This document shows positions 22,220-28,087 of a stretch of 28,087 nucleotides of DNA, piece by piece. The DNA lies in the NCBI GenBank assembly GCA_046484325.1, contig JAWOJB010000073.1, positions 1-28,087 of the forward strand, in the 5' to 3' direction. Below the pieces are notes generated by a model, which saw only the letters and a list, made by a program, of their open reading frames with translations, ran no database searches and was not told the origin of the DNA. How positions within the stretch are numbered: the first letter of the stretch is position 1; each line of letters opens with the position of its first letter. The position numbers were made by a program, and so were the translations under genes. This stretch comes from JAWOJB01 sp046484325. Lineage in GTDB: Bacteria > Actinomycetota > Acidimicrobiia > Spongiisociales > ZC4RG35.

Positions 22220-23210
22220 GCCGCGCAACGTCCCCATTCGGGTGGGGGCCGAGACCGTCGAGCCGGGCCGCTCCCGCACCTTCGACCTCCCGGTGGGGCG
22301 GCTCCCCACCGGGACCTGGCTGTCGCTGCCCGTCCGGGTGGTGAACGGCCGCTACCCCGGCCCCAACCTGTGGCTGTCGGGGGCCGTGCACGGCGACGAG
22401 ATCAACGGGGTCGAGATCGTGCGCCGGCTGATGCCGCGCGTCCAGGCCCGCTCGCTGCGGGGGGCCGTGATCGCCGTGCCGATCGTCAACCTGTTCGGCT
22501 TCGTGGGCGAGACCCGCTACATGCCCGACCGGCGCGACCTGAACCGCTCGTTCCCCGGCTCGCCCCGGGGATCGCTGGCGTCGCGACTCGCCCACCTGTT
22601 CATGACCGAGGTGGTGGAGCACTGCGATGTCGGCATCGACTTCCACACCGCCACCGGCCACCGGGTGAACCTCCCCCAGATCCGGGCCGACCTCGACGAC
22701 CCGGACACTCGCCGCCTGGCCGAGGCGTTCGGGGCCCCGTTCGTGATCAACGCCCGCCTGCGCGACGGCTCGCTGCGGGCCTCGGCCACCCGGGCGGGCC
22801 GCACCGTCCTGCTCTACGAGGCCGGCCAGGCCCACCGCTTCGACGACATGGCGATCGACGCCGGCGTCGACGGGGTGCTGAGGGTCATGGAGGCCCTGGG
22901 GATGGGATCGTGGGACGTCCCCCGGGCCCGGCGCCCGGTGGAGGTGTCGAAGACCACCTGGGTGCGGGCCCGGCGTGGCGGCATCGCCGACCTGGAGGTG
23001 CACCTCGGAGACCGAGTGGAGCCGGGCGACGTGATCGCCGTCATCGGCGACGCCCTCGGCTCGCGTCCCACCCGGGTCAAGGCTCCTGCCGCGGGCTGGG
23101 TGATCGCTGCCACCCAGAACCCGCTGGTGTCCCCGGGTGACGCCCTGGTCCACCTGGCGGTGCCGGACGTGGCCGGCCGGGACGAGCCCGCCGAGCGGCG
23201 CCGGAGGTGA
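22206..23210 (+). CDS. AstE/AspA-family zinc amidase (succinylglutamate desuccinylase/aspartoacylase-like)
   Basis: A 334-residue M14-like zinc enzyme that hydrolyses an amide bond at an acidic amino acid. Zinc ligands are GAVHGDEINGVE (His62, Glu65) and IDFHTA (His147). The substrate-binding DRRDLNRSFPG (108-118) and the catalytic glutamate in LLYEAG (Glu205) are present. The last 90 residues form a barrel-sandwich-like domain with GDVIAVIGDALG. It overlaps the end of rimK by 14 bases; GTG 22206 has GAGA nearby. Known members act on N-acylated Glu or Asp, but this subgroup is often found next to rimK. It might remove glutamates or acyl groups from RimK products (inference). Confidence 0.88.
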   Translation: MPAAEPRNVPIRVGAETVEPGRSRTFDLPVGRLPTGTWLSLPVRVVNGRYPGPNLWLSGAVHGDEINGVEIVRRLMPRVQARSLRGAVIAVPIVNLFGFVGETRYMPDRRDLNRSFPGSPRGSLASRLAHLFMTEVVEHCDVGIDFHTATGHRVNLPQIRADLDDPDTRRLAEAFGAPFVINARLRDGSLRASATRAGRTVLLYEAGQAHRFDDMAIDAGVDGVLRVMEALGMGSWDVPRARRPVEVSKTTWVRARRGGIADLEVHLGDRVEPGDVIAVIGDALGSRPTRVKAPAAGWVIAATQNPLVSPGDALVHLAVPDVAGRDEPAERRRR

Positions 23211-23215
23211 GCGGC

Positions 23216-24379
23216 GTGGCAGGGCTCGCCTGGCTCCACGTCGTGCGGTTCCGCACCTTCCACGACAGCGTCCTCGAGCCCGGGCCCCTATGCGCCCTGG
23301 TCGGGGAGGCCAACGCCGGGAAGTCCAACCTGCTGGCGGCGATCCGGGCCCTGCTCGACCCCGAGGCGGCGCCGCTGCGACCCGAGGACGCCACTGTAGG
23401 GACCGAGGGTCCGGTGCGGATCGAGGGCCGCCTGACCGACGGGACCGAGCTGAGCGTCGACGAGCCCGATGCCCCCCGCCCCCCGGTGCTGTTCCTCCCC
23501 GCCTCGCTCCGGAGCGGGCCGGTGGTGGCGCCATGGTCGGGAGGGGCCGACCGGGCGACGGAGATGCTGTGCGCCCCCCTGCCGGACACCGGCGGAGACG
23601 GCTCGACCACCCAGGCGGCCAGAGGCCTCGTGGCCGGGCTCGAGGCCTGCCGGGAGGCCTCGATCGAGGGGCATGTGTTCCTCATCGAGGAGCCCGAGCT
23701 GTTCCTCCCGCCCCAGACCGGCCGCTACCTCTACCGGCTGCTGCGTGACCTGGCCGCCCACGGCAACCAGGTCGTCTACTCGACCCACTCCCCCGCCTTC
23801 CTCAACCCCGGCCACCTGGAAGAGCTCGTCATCGCCGAGCGCACCGCCGAACACGGGACCTCGCTCGTCCATCCCGGCCCACTCGACCCCGAGGAGAGCT
23901 TCCGGGCCTTTTCGGAGTTCGACGCCGAGCGCAGCGAGCTGTTCCTCGCCAGGGCGGTGATCCTGGTGGAGGGGCGGACCGAGAAGCTGATCCTGCCCTA
24001 CGTGTTCCAAGCCCTCGGCCGCGACGCCGACCGGGAGCGGATCTCGATCGTGGAGTGCGGCGGCAAGGCGAGGCTTCCGCTGTTCGCCAGGATCTGCCGG
24101 GACACCGGGGTCCCGTTCATCGTCCTCCACGACCGCGACGCTTCCGAGGGGAAGGATCCGATCCCCAGCGAACAGCAGCTCAACGACCTCCTCGCCGAGG
24201 TCGCCGGCCCCGATCGCACGGTGGTGCTCGTCCCCGACTTCGAGAGCGTGGCGGACCTCACCGGGCAACGAGACAAGGTGACGCGGGCTTGGAAGCGGTT
24301 CCGCGAGATCGAGCCCGACGAGGTGCCCGGCCCGCTGGTGCGGCTGGTCGAGCGGGCGGTGGAGCTGGCCTCGGGCTGA
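23216..24379 (+). CDS. Compact OLD-family ATPase-TOPRIM nuclease
   Basis: A 387-residue protein that fuses an ABC/SMC-like ATPase and a TOPRIM domain. The Walker A loop is GEANAGKS (30-37), the Walker B is VFLIEEPELFL with Glu158 and Glu159, and the switch histidine is in YSTHSPAFLN (His191). The TOPRIM domain starts near 245: ILVEGRTEKLILPYV with Glu252, and VLHDRDAS with Asp306 and Asp308. OLD enzymes are metal-dependent nucleases with roles in phage exclusion and DNA metabolism. This one is short because the ATPase insert between Walker A and B is reduced and no clear signature motif is visible. GTG 23216 is preferred over GTG 23207, as GGAGG (23203-23207) then sits 8 bases upstream. It follows the amidase gene after 5 bases. 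Confidence 0.88.
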   Translation: MAGLAWLHVVRFRTFHDSVLEPGPLCALVGEANAGKSNLLAAIRALLDPEAAPLRPEDATVGTEGPVRIEGRLTDGTELSVDEPDAPRPPVLFLPASLRSGPVVAPWSGGADRATEMLCAPLPDTGGDGSTTQAARGLVAGLEACREASIEGHVFLIEEPELFLPPQTGRYLYRLLRDLAAHGNQVVYSTHSPAFLNPGHLEELVIAERTAEHGTSLVHPGPLDPEESFRAFSEFDAERSELFLARAVILVEGRTEKLILPYVFQALGRDADRERISIVECGGKARLPLFARICRDTGVPFIVLHDRDASEGKDPIPSEQQLNDLLAEVAGPDRTVVLVPDFESVADLTGQRDKVTRAWKRFREIEPDEVPGPLVRLVERAVELASG

Positions 24380-24386
24380 GGGCCGT

Positions 24387-24743
24387 TCAGTCGGGCCGGG
24401 GCTGCTCGCGCTCCTCGCGTTCCCGGCGATACCGCTCCTCGCGCTCCTCCCGTTCGGCGCGATGCTGAGCCTCGCGAGCCTCGCGTTCCTGGCGCTGGAG
24501 CTGCTCCCGCCGCTCGCGATCCTCCCGGCGCTCGCGTTCCTCCCGCTCCCGGTCCGACTCGCCTTCGGGCGACCGGGTCGATCCTTCTCCGGACCGACGC
24601 TCCTGCTCGTACCGGTCGCGTTCGGTCAGTCGCTCGCGCTCGTGCCGCTCGTGCTCGGCCAGTCGCTCACGCTCGTGCCGGTCGCCCTCGGCCGTGCGCT
24701 CGCTCCGCTCCCGGTCGCCGTTCTTCTGCTCGCCGTCCGCCAC
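24387..24743 (-). CDS. Glu/Arg-rich low-complexity protein
   Basis: A 118-residue protein of no known family that consists almost only of E, R, D, H, Q and a few small residues. It has two repetitive blocks: RHERERLAEHERHERERL-type repeats at about 22-50 and EREERERREDRERREQ-type repeats from about 68 to the end, separated by a Ser/Gly/Glu linker. It is likely one long, highly charged helix or coiled coil, or disordered. GTG 24743 has an excellent ribosome site (GGAGG with a 7-base gap), and a TAGCTT hexamer lies at 24781-24776, which supports a real gene. The opposite strand reads as a hydrophobic frame only because of this codon bias. It is convergent with the OLD gene. Confidence 0.65.
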   Translation of the reverse strand: MADGEQKNGDRERSERTAEGDRHERERLAEHERHERERLTERDRYEQERRSGEGSTRSPEGESDREREERERREDRERREQLQRQEREAREAQHRAEREEREERYRREREEREQPRPD

Positions 24744-24775
24744 GCTCGGGCCTCCTCGGCTCGTGTGCTGGACCG

Positions 24776-24781
24776 AAGCTA
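24776..24781 (-). promoter_or_regulatory. Possible -10 element TAGCTT for the Glu/Arg-rich gene
   Basis: TAGCTT on the minus strand lies 32 bases before GTG 24743, giving a short leader that includes the GGAGG site. No -35 was found. Confidence 0.3.
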
Positions 24782-24789
24782 GCCGACGC

Positions 24790-25365
24790 TCAGCGGGGGA
24801 TCGTCGTCCGCTTGAACTCGTTGAGGCCGGTCCAGGCGATCAGGTCGAGCACCCGGTCGAGGTCCTCGGGCCGGCCCCGCTCCATGAGACGGACGAACAC
24901 CGCCTGGTCACCGGCTATGACGGTGGGCACCCCGAACACCTGATGATCGGCCAGCCCTTCGAGGTGCTCGGTGGCAAGCGCCTCGAGCGGGGTGCCCCCG
25001 GCGACGATCCGGGCCACCGTCTCGGAGTCGACCCCGGCCGAGGCGACCGCCTCTCGCACCACCGATTCGTCCCGCAAGTCACGGCCGTGGTCGTGACGGG
25101 CGGCGAAGAGGGCGAGGTGGGCGGCCGGGAAGCGCTCGGGCAGGTGGTCGCGCACGGCGATCCCCCACTGCAACGCCAGCAGGCCGGACCGGCCGTCGGG
25201 GGCCTCCCACACGTCGGGTTCGCCGTCCGGGAGGTGGACCTGGGCGAGGGAGAACGCCCGGTGGGTCACCTCCCAGTCCCGGCCCGCCTCGAGGCCCCGC
25301 ACCACCGCCTCGGCGGCGTTGCGGGCAAACGGGCACAGGTAGTCGAAGGTGATCTGAAACTGCAC
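24790..25365 (-). CDS. DsbA-fold thioredoxin-like protein (FrnE / mycothiol nitroreductase-like)
   Basis: A 191-residue DsbA-superfamily protein without a signal peptide, hence cytosolic. The active-site position reads FDYLCPFARNAAEAV, with Cys11 but alanine where CxxC enzymes have the second cysteine, so it would be a monothiol or GST-kappa-like enzyme. The helical insertion occupies about 60-140. The cis-proline loop is FGVPTVIAGD. Close relatives include FrnE-like proteins and actinobacterial mycothiol-linked Rv2466c-type reductases, as well as 2-hydroxychromene-2-carboxylate isomerases; which one is not settled. GTG 25365 lies 8 bases after the whiB stop, suggesting co-transcription and a redox function. 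Confidence 0.82.
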   Translation of the reverse strand: MQFQITFDYLCPFARNAAEAVVRGLEAGRDWEVTHRAFSLAQVHLPDGEPDVWEAPDGRSGLLALQWGIAVRDHLPERFPAAHLALFAARHDHGRDLRDESVVREAVASAGVDSETVARIVAGGTPLEALATEHLEGLADHQVFGVPTVIAGDQAVFVRLMERGRPEDLDRVLDLIAWTGLNEFKRTTIPR

Positions 25366-25373
25366 GTGACGGC

Positions 25374-25673
25374 TCAGCTCGCCTTGCGGGCGTCCTCCAT
25401 CCACCGGCGCCGGAGCTTGACCCGCTCCGCGGGGGTGAGCCCACCCCAGATGCCGTCGCCCTGCTTGGTCTCGAAGGCATAGGCGAGGCAGTCCTCGGCC
25501 ACGGGGCAGGAGGCGCACACCGCCGTGGCGCGGGCGATCGAGGCGGAGTCCTCGGGCGAGGGGAAGAAGTCGACCTCGTCGCCCAGGTCGGCGCAGGCAG
25601 CGCCGTCCCGCCAGGTGTCGTAATCGATCTCGTACCAGGGCTCGTTCATGGCATGCATGGCTGTCTCCATCAT
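25374..25673 (-). CDS. WhiB-family Fe-S transcriptional regulator
   Basis: A 99-residue actinobacteria-specific regulator that binds a 4Fe-4S cluster and usually contacts the primary sigma factor. The four ligands are Cys27 (ACADL), Cys53 and Cys56 (CASC) and Cys62 (DCL). The GIWGGLTPAER turn (74-84) and the basic KLRRRW tail for DNA contact follow. Four in-frame ATGs (25673, 25670, 25658, 25649) make the exact start uncertain; GGAG lies 6 bases before the third. It starts 10 bases after the fucose-isomerase-like stop and is followed closely by the DsbA-fold gene, a plausible redox-sensing unit. The WhiB subclass cannot be decided by eye. Confidence 0.95.
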   Translation of the reverse strand: MMETAMHAMNEPWYEIDYDTWRDGAACADLGDEVDFFPSPEDSASIARATAVCASCPVAEDCLAYAFETKQGDGIWGGLTPAERVKLRRRWMEDARKAS

Positions 25674-25683
25674 GGTGACGCCC

Positions 25684-26892
25684 TCATAAACACGAGGTCA
25701 AGGGGATTCCTTCCCGTGACACCTCGATCCGGGGTCGGCCGGTCGGTGCCACCGCCAGCTCCCACCAGGCCCGCAGCCGGTTTCCGTGGTGGCCCCGCAC
25801 CATCACCAGGTGGTTGCCGAGCGGGGCCGCCAGCAGCTCGGAGACGGCCGCCTCGCCCACCCGGATGGCGGCCTGGGTGCGGCACAGGCCCGGGTCGTGT
25901 CCCCGCCCGACCAGCTCGCCTTCGGCCAGCCACAGCCGGTCCATGGCGGCCCCGCCCACCCGCACGAGGGTGACCGGTCCGTTCGCGAACTCCCCCGACA
26001 GGCCCACCCCCCGTCCCGACTCGAAGTGGGTGTCGTGGCGGACCCGGTCGACCAGGCCGGTGGGGACCGTGCAGTGGGCCAGCCACAGCACCCCGCCCGG
26101 CTCGACCCGGGCCGGGTTGGCCATCCAGGGGACCTCGCCGACCAGCTCGGTCACCCAGATCATCGTCACCGTGCTCACCAGGTCCCCCTCGCAGCCGGCC
26201 ACCACCCCGGCGTCGTTGAGGTCGGAGAGGGCCACGCATCCGGTGGTGTCGAGGTCGCCGATCACGTCGAAGCAGCGGAGGGTGACGGCGTCCAGCCGGT
26301 CCCGGGCGACGATCTCGCGGATCGCCGCCCCCAGCCCCACCGCCTTGCCCAGCTCGGCGGCGGCCAGGCCGTCGCTCGCCGGGGCCTCGGCGGGCCGGAA
26401 CCGCTCGTACACCTCGGCGAGCTCGATGGGGACCACCTCCGGTCCCCAGGTGGAGCGCACCACCCCGGGGTCGGGGCTGCTCGCCACCAGCCAATCGGAC
26501 GGCTCACCCAGCAGCCCGATCCGCAGGTCGTGGAGGCGGTCCCACACCGCCAGGTCGGCCAGCGCCTCGCCCACCGCCGAGCCGTCGTCGCCGGCCAGGT
26601 AGACGATGCGGCCCCGGCCTCCCTGCTGGTGGATGCGGGCCAGCGCCTCGAGGGCGGCGGGCAGGGAGTTGTGATCGGGATGGGCGACCAGAACCAGCGG
26701 GCGGCCGGGCCGGGGCTCCCAGGCGTCGAGGATCTTCCGTTCGGTGCCTCCGGTGGCGACGAGGACCAGGTCGGCAGGCTCCCCCGGCGTCCCCCCGAGC
26801 CGGTCGAGCACCCCGCGGGGCCCGGCGACGAGCCGGTCCACCACCTCCGGGTCGTGGATCGGGGAGGCGACGAGGGCGTAGATGAAGGACAT
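25684..26892 (-). CDS. L-fucose/L-arabinose isomerase-like protein
   Basis: A 402-residue protein resembling the FucI/AraA-type isomerase superfamily (COG2407-like). Evidence is the C-terminal half: a CFDVIGDLDTTGCVALSDLNDAG segment, then CEGDLVSTVTMIWV and ARVEPGGVLWLAHCTVP, with an acidic Glu and later His residues in the order of the metal site of fucose isomerases. The N-terminal half is a Rossmann-like domain (LVLVATGGTERKIL, PLVLVAHPDHNSLPAAL). It may interconvert a deoxy-aldose and ketose, or it may be a non-isomerising relative; no sugar kinase or aldolase is adjacent. ATG 26892 has no strong ribosome site. Confidence 0.75.
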   Translation of the reverse strand: MSFIYALVASPIHDPEVVDRLVAGPRGVLDRLGGTPGEPADLVLVATGGTERKILDAWEPRPGRPLVLVAHPDHNSLPAALEALARIHQQGGRGRIVYLAGDDGSAVGEALADLAVWDRLHDLRIGLLGEPSDWLVASSPDPGVVRSTWGPEVVPIELAEVYERFRPAEAPASDGLAAAELGKAVGLGAAIREIVARDRLDAVTLRCFDVIGDLDTTGCVALSDLNDAGVVAGCEGDLVSTVTMIWVTELVGEVPWMANPARVEPGGVLWLAHCTVPTGLVDRVRHDTHFESGRGVGLSGEFANGPVTLVRVGGAAMDRLWLAEGELVGRGHDPGLCRTQAAIRVGEAAVSELLAAPLGNHLVMVRGHHGNRLRAWWELAVAPTGRPRIEVSREGIPLTSCL

Positions 26893-26943
26893 GCGCCCAG
26901 TTGACCGCCCCGCCCCACGCCCGGGCCAGGGGAGAAGGCCCCG

Positions 26944-28087
26944 TCAGTCGTAGGAGTACGGCTCGGGCACCGACCCCGGCTCGTAGCGGCCCAGCTCGGC
27001 CCGGGCCACCGAGCGCTTGTGGACCTCGTCGGGGCCGTCGGCGATCTGGAGCCACCGGCCCATCGAGTAGAAGCCGGCGATCGGGTAGTCCTCGGTGAAC
27101 CCGGCCCCGCCGAACACCTGGATGGCCCGGTCGGCCACCCAGGTGAGCACGCGGGGGGCCACCACCTTGATGGCGGCGATCTCGACCCGGGCGTTGCGCA
27201 CCCCGACGCTGTCGATCATCCAGGCGGTCTTCAGCACCAGCAGCCGAGCCTGCTCGATCATCATCCGGGACTCGGCCAGCCAGTCCTGCACCACCCCCTG
27301 GTCGGCGATCGGCCGCCCGAACGCCACCCGCGCCTTGGCCCGTTGGGCCATCAGGTCGAAACAGCGCTCGGCCGCCCCGATCGCCCGCATGCAGTGGTGG
27401 ATCCGTCCCGGGCCCAGCCGGGCCTGGGCGATGGCGAACCCGCCCCCCTCCTCGCCCAGCAGGTTGGACAGCGGCACCCGCACGTGGTCGTAGTGGACCA
27501 CCGGGTGCCCGCCCCGGTCCTGGTACCCGAACACCTTGGGCTGGCGCTCGACCACCACCCCTGGGGCGTCGAAGGGCACGAGCACCATCGACTGCTGGTG
27601 GTAGGGGTCGGCCTCTGGGTTGGTGACCCCCATCACGATCCCCACCTTGCATCGCTCCGACGCCGCCCCCGACGAGAACCACTTGCGGCCGGTGATCACG
27701 TACTCGTCACCCTCCCGCTCGATCCGGGTGCGGATGTTGCGGGCGTCGGAGGAGGCGACGTCGGGCTCAGTCATCGAGAAGCACGACCGGATCTCGCCCT
27801 CGAGCAGCGGGTGCAGCAGCAGCGCTGGCTGCTGCTCGGGGGCGATCTCGGGGCTGCGCCCGGTGATCTCGGCCAGCGGGGCGTACTCCTGCACCGAGAG
27901 GCCCGCCCCGTGCTCGGGGTCGGGCAGGAACAGGTTCCACAGGCCCCGGGCCCGGGCCTCGCGCTTGAGGTCCTCGATCACCGGCGGGTGGACGTGGGGG
28001 TCACCCGCCTCCCGCATCTGCTCCTCGTACACCGGCTCGGCCGGGTAGACGAAGGCGTCCATGAACTCGAGCAGCTCGCCGCGCAGT
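26944..28087 (-). CDS. Acyl-CoA dehydrogenase, N-terminus beyond window, with apparent internal deletion
   Basis: FAD-dependent acyl-CoA dehydrogenase of the FadE type; the frame runs past the right edge (LRGELLEFMDAF upstream of an internal ATG), so the start is not in the window. Family marks: EIRSCFSMTEPDVASSDARN (FAD and substrate contact), GRKWFSSGAA, RLGPGRIHHCMRAIG and IQVFGGAGFTEDYPIAG, ending in DGPDEVHKRSVAR. Between GRSPEIAPE and LHPLLEGE most relatives have about 28 residues including an APDTGN-type motif and an EQ-RWL segment; here only about six are present (QQPALL). The reading frame is kept. This may be a real deletion or an assembly error at a palindrome (27813-27835). Activity is doubtful if it is real. 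Confidence 0.9.
   Translation of the reverse strand, partial: LRGELLEFMDAFVYPAEPVYEEQMREAGDPHVHPPVIEDLKREARARGLWNLFLPDPEHGAGLSVQEYAPLAEITGRSPEIAPEQQPALLLHPLLEGEIRSCFSMTEPDVASSDARNIRTRIEREGDEYVITGRKWFSSGAASERCKVGIVMGVTNPEADPYHQQSMVLVPFDAPGVVVERQPKVFGYQDRGGHPVVHYDHVRVPLSNLLGEEGGGFAIAQARLGPGRIHHCMRAIGAAERCFDLMAQRAKARVAFGRPIADQGVVQDWLAESRMMIEQARLLVLKTAWMIDSVGVRNARVEIAAIKVVAPRVLTWVADRAIQVFGGAGFTEDYPIAGFYSMGRWLQIADGPDEVHKRSVARAELGRYEPGSVPEPYSYD
27813..27835. repeat. Imperfect palindrome at the ACAD deletion junction
   Basis: CAG/CTG-rich palindrome centred on AGCGCT, with 11-base arms broken by one bulged G at 27828. It coincides with the place where the acyl-CoA dehydrogenase lacks about 20 residues. 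Confidence 0.6.

Noticed and set aside
24462..24782. Hydrophobic 106-codon frame opposite the Glu/Arg-rich gene
   Set aside because: Looks like a membrane protein only because GAG and CGC codons read as Leu, Ala and Pro on the other strand. No ribosome site, unlike the leftward frame.
1..28087. tRNA, rRNA, CRISPR arrays, insertion sequences, riboswitches
   Set aside because: Looked for conserved tRNA arms, regularly spaced repeats, transposase motifs and long conserved leaders. None were seen by eye; a covariance-model search would settle it.

Overview
The window is a densely coded, very GC-rich stretch of actinobacterial chromosome. A WhiB-type Fe-S regulator, a DUF222 (13E12-type) HNH protein, an Hsp20 gene with a HAIR-like operator, heavy GTG start usage and several probable leaderless promoters all point to Actinomycetota. 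The overall style suggests Acidimicrobiia, but that placement is an inference. I see no rRNA, tRNA, CRISPR array, insertion sequence or prophage, and no gene-free stretch above about 210 bases.

Left part (1-8870). A truncated AMP-forming acyl-CoA ligase ends at 178. Facing it is a leftward run of sensor histidine kinase, PfkB sugar kinase, an unrecognised Rossmann-fold protein, purK and purE, packed with 4-base overlaps or short gaps. A small SRPBCC-like gene lies upstream, and an oligopeptidase B-type S9 peptidase is divergent from it.

Middle (8870-18430). A rightward ABC importer of the sn-glycerol-3-phosphate (Ugp) type has a lipoprotein binding protein and two permeases but no ATPase. 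The first permease carries an unusual N-terminal membrane extension and an internal membrane insert. A convergent pair (M20 deacylase and DDAH-like amidinohydrolase) suggests arginine or citrulline metabolism. Then come a DUF222/HNH gene, an acyltransferase-3 membrane protein, an hsp20 gene facing it across a perfect 14-bp hairpin, and a VOC protein coupled to a class V aminotransferase-fold enzyme.

Right part (19640-28087). From a divergent, probably leaderless promoter pair, a tight five-gene rightward operon runs through a YibE/F membrane protein, a RimB-type retropepsin, the RimK ATP-grasp ligase, an AstE/AspA-type zinc amidase and a compact OLD-family nuclease. This is the most system-like assembly here: a peptide-tail ligase with a protease and an amidase that could trim its products, joined to a nucleic-acid enzyme. 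It is followed leftward by a Glu/Arg-rich low-complexity protein, a DsbA-fold protein, WhiB, a fucose-isomerase-like protein and an acyl-CoA dehydrogenase cut by the right edge. That dehydrogenase appears to have lost about 20 residues at a small palindrome.

The regulatory sites are read by eye from sequence, and their confidences are set accordingly.
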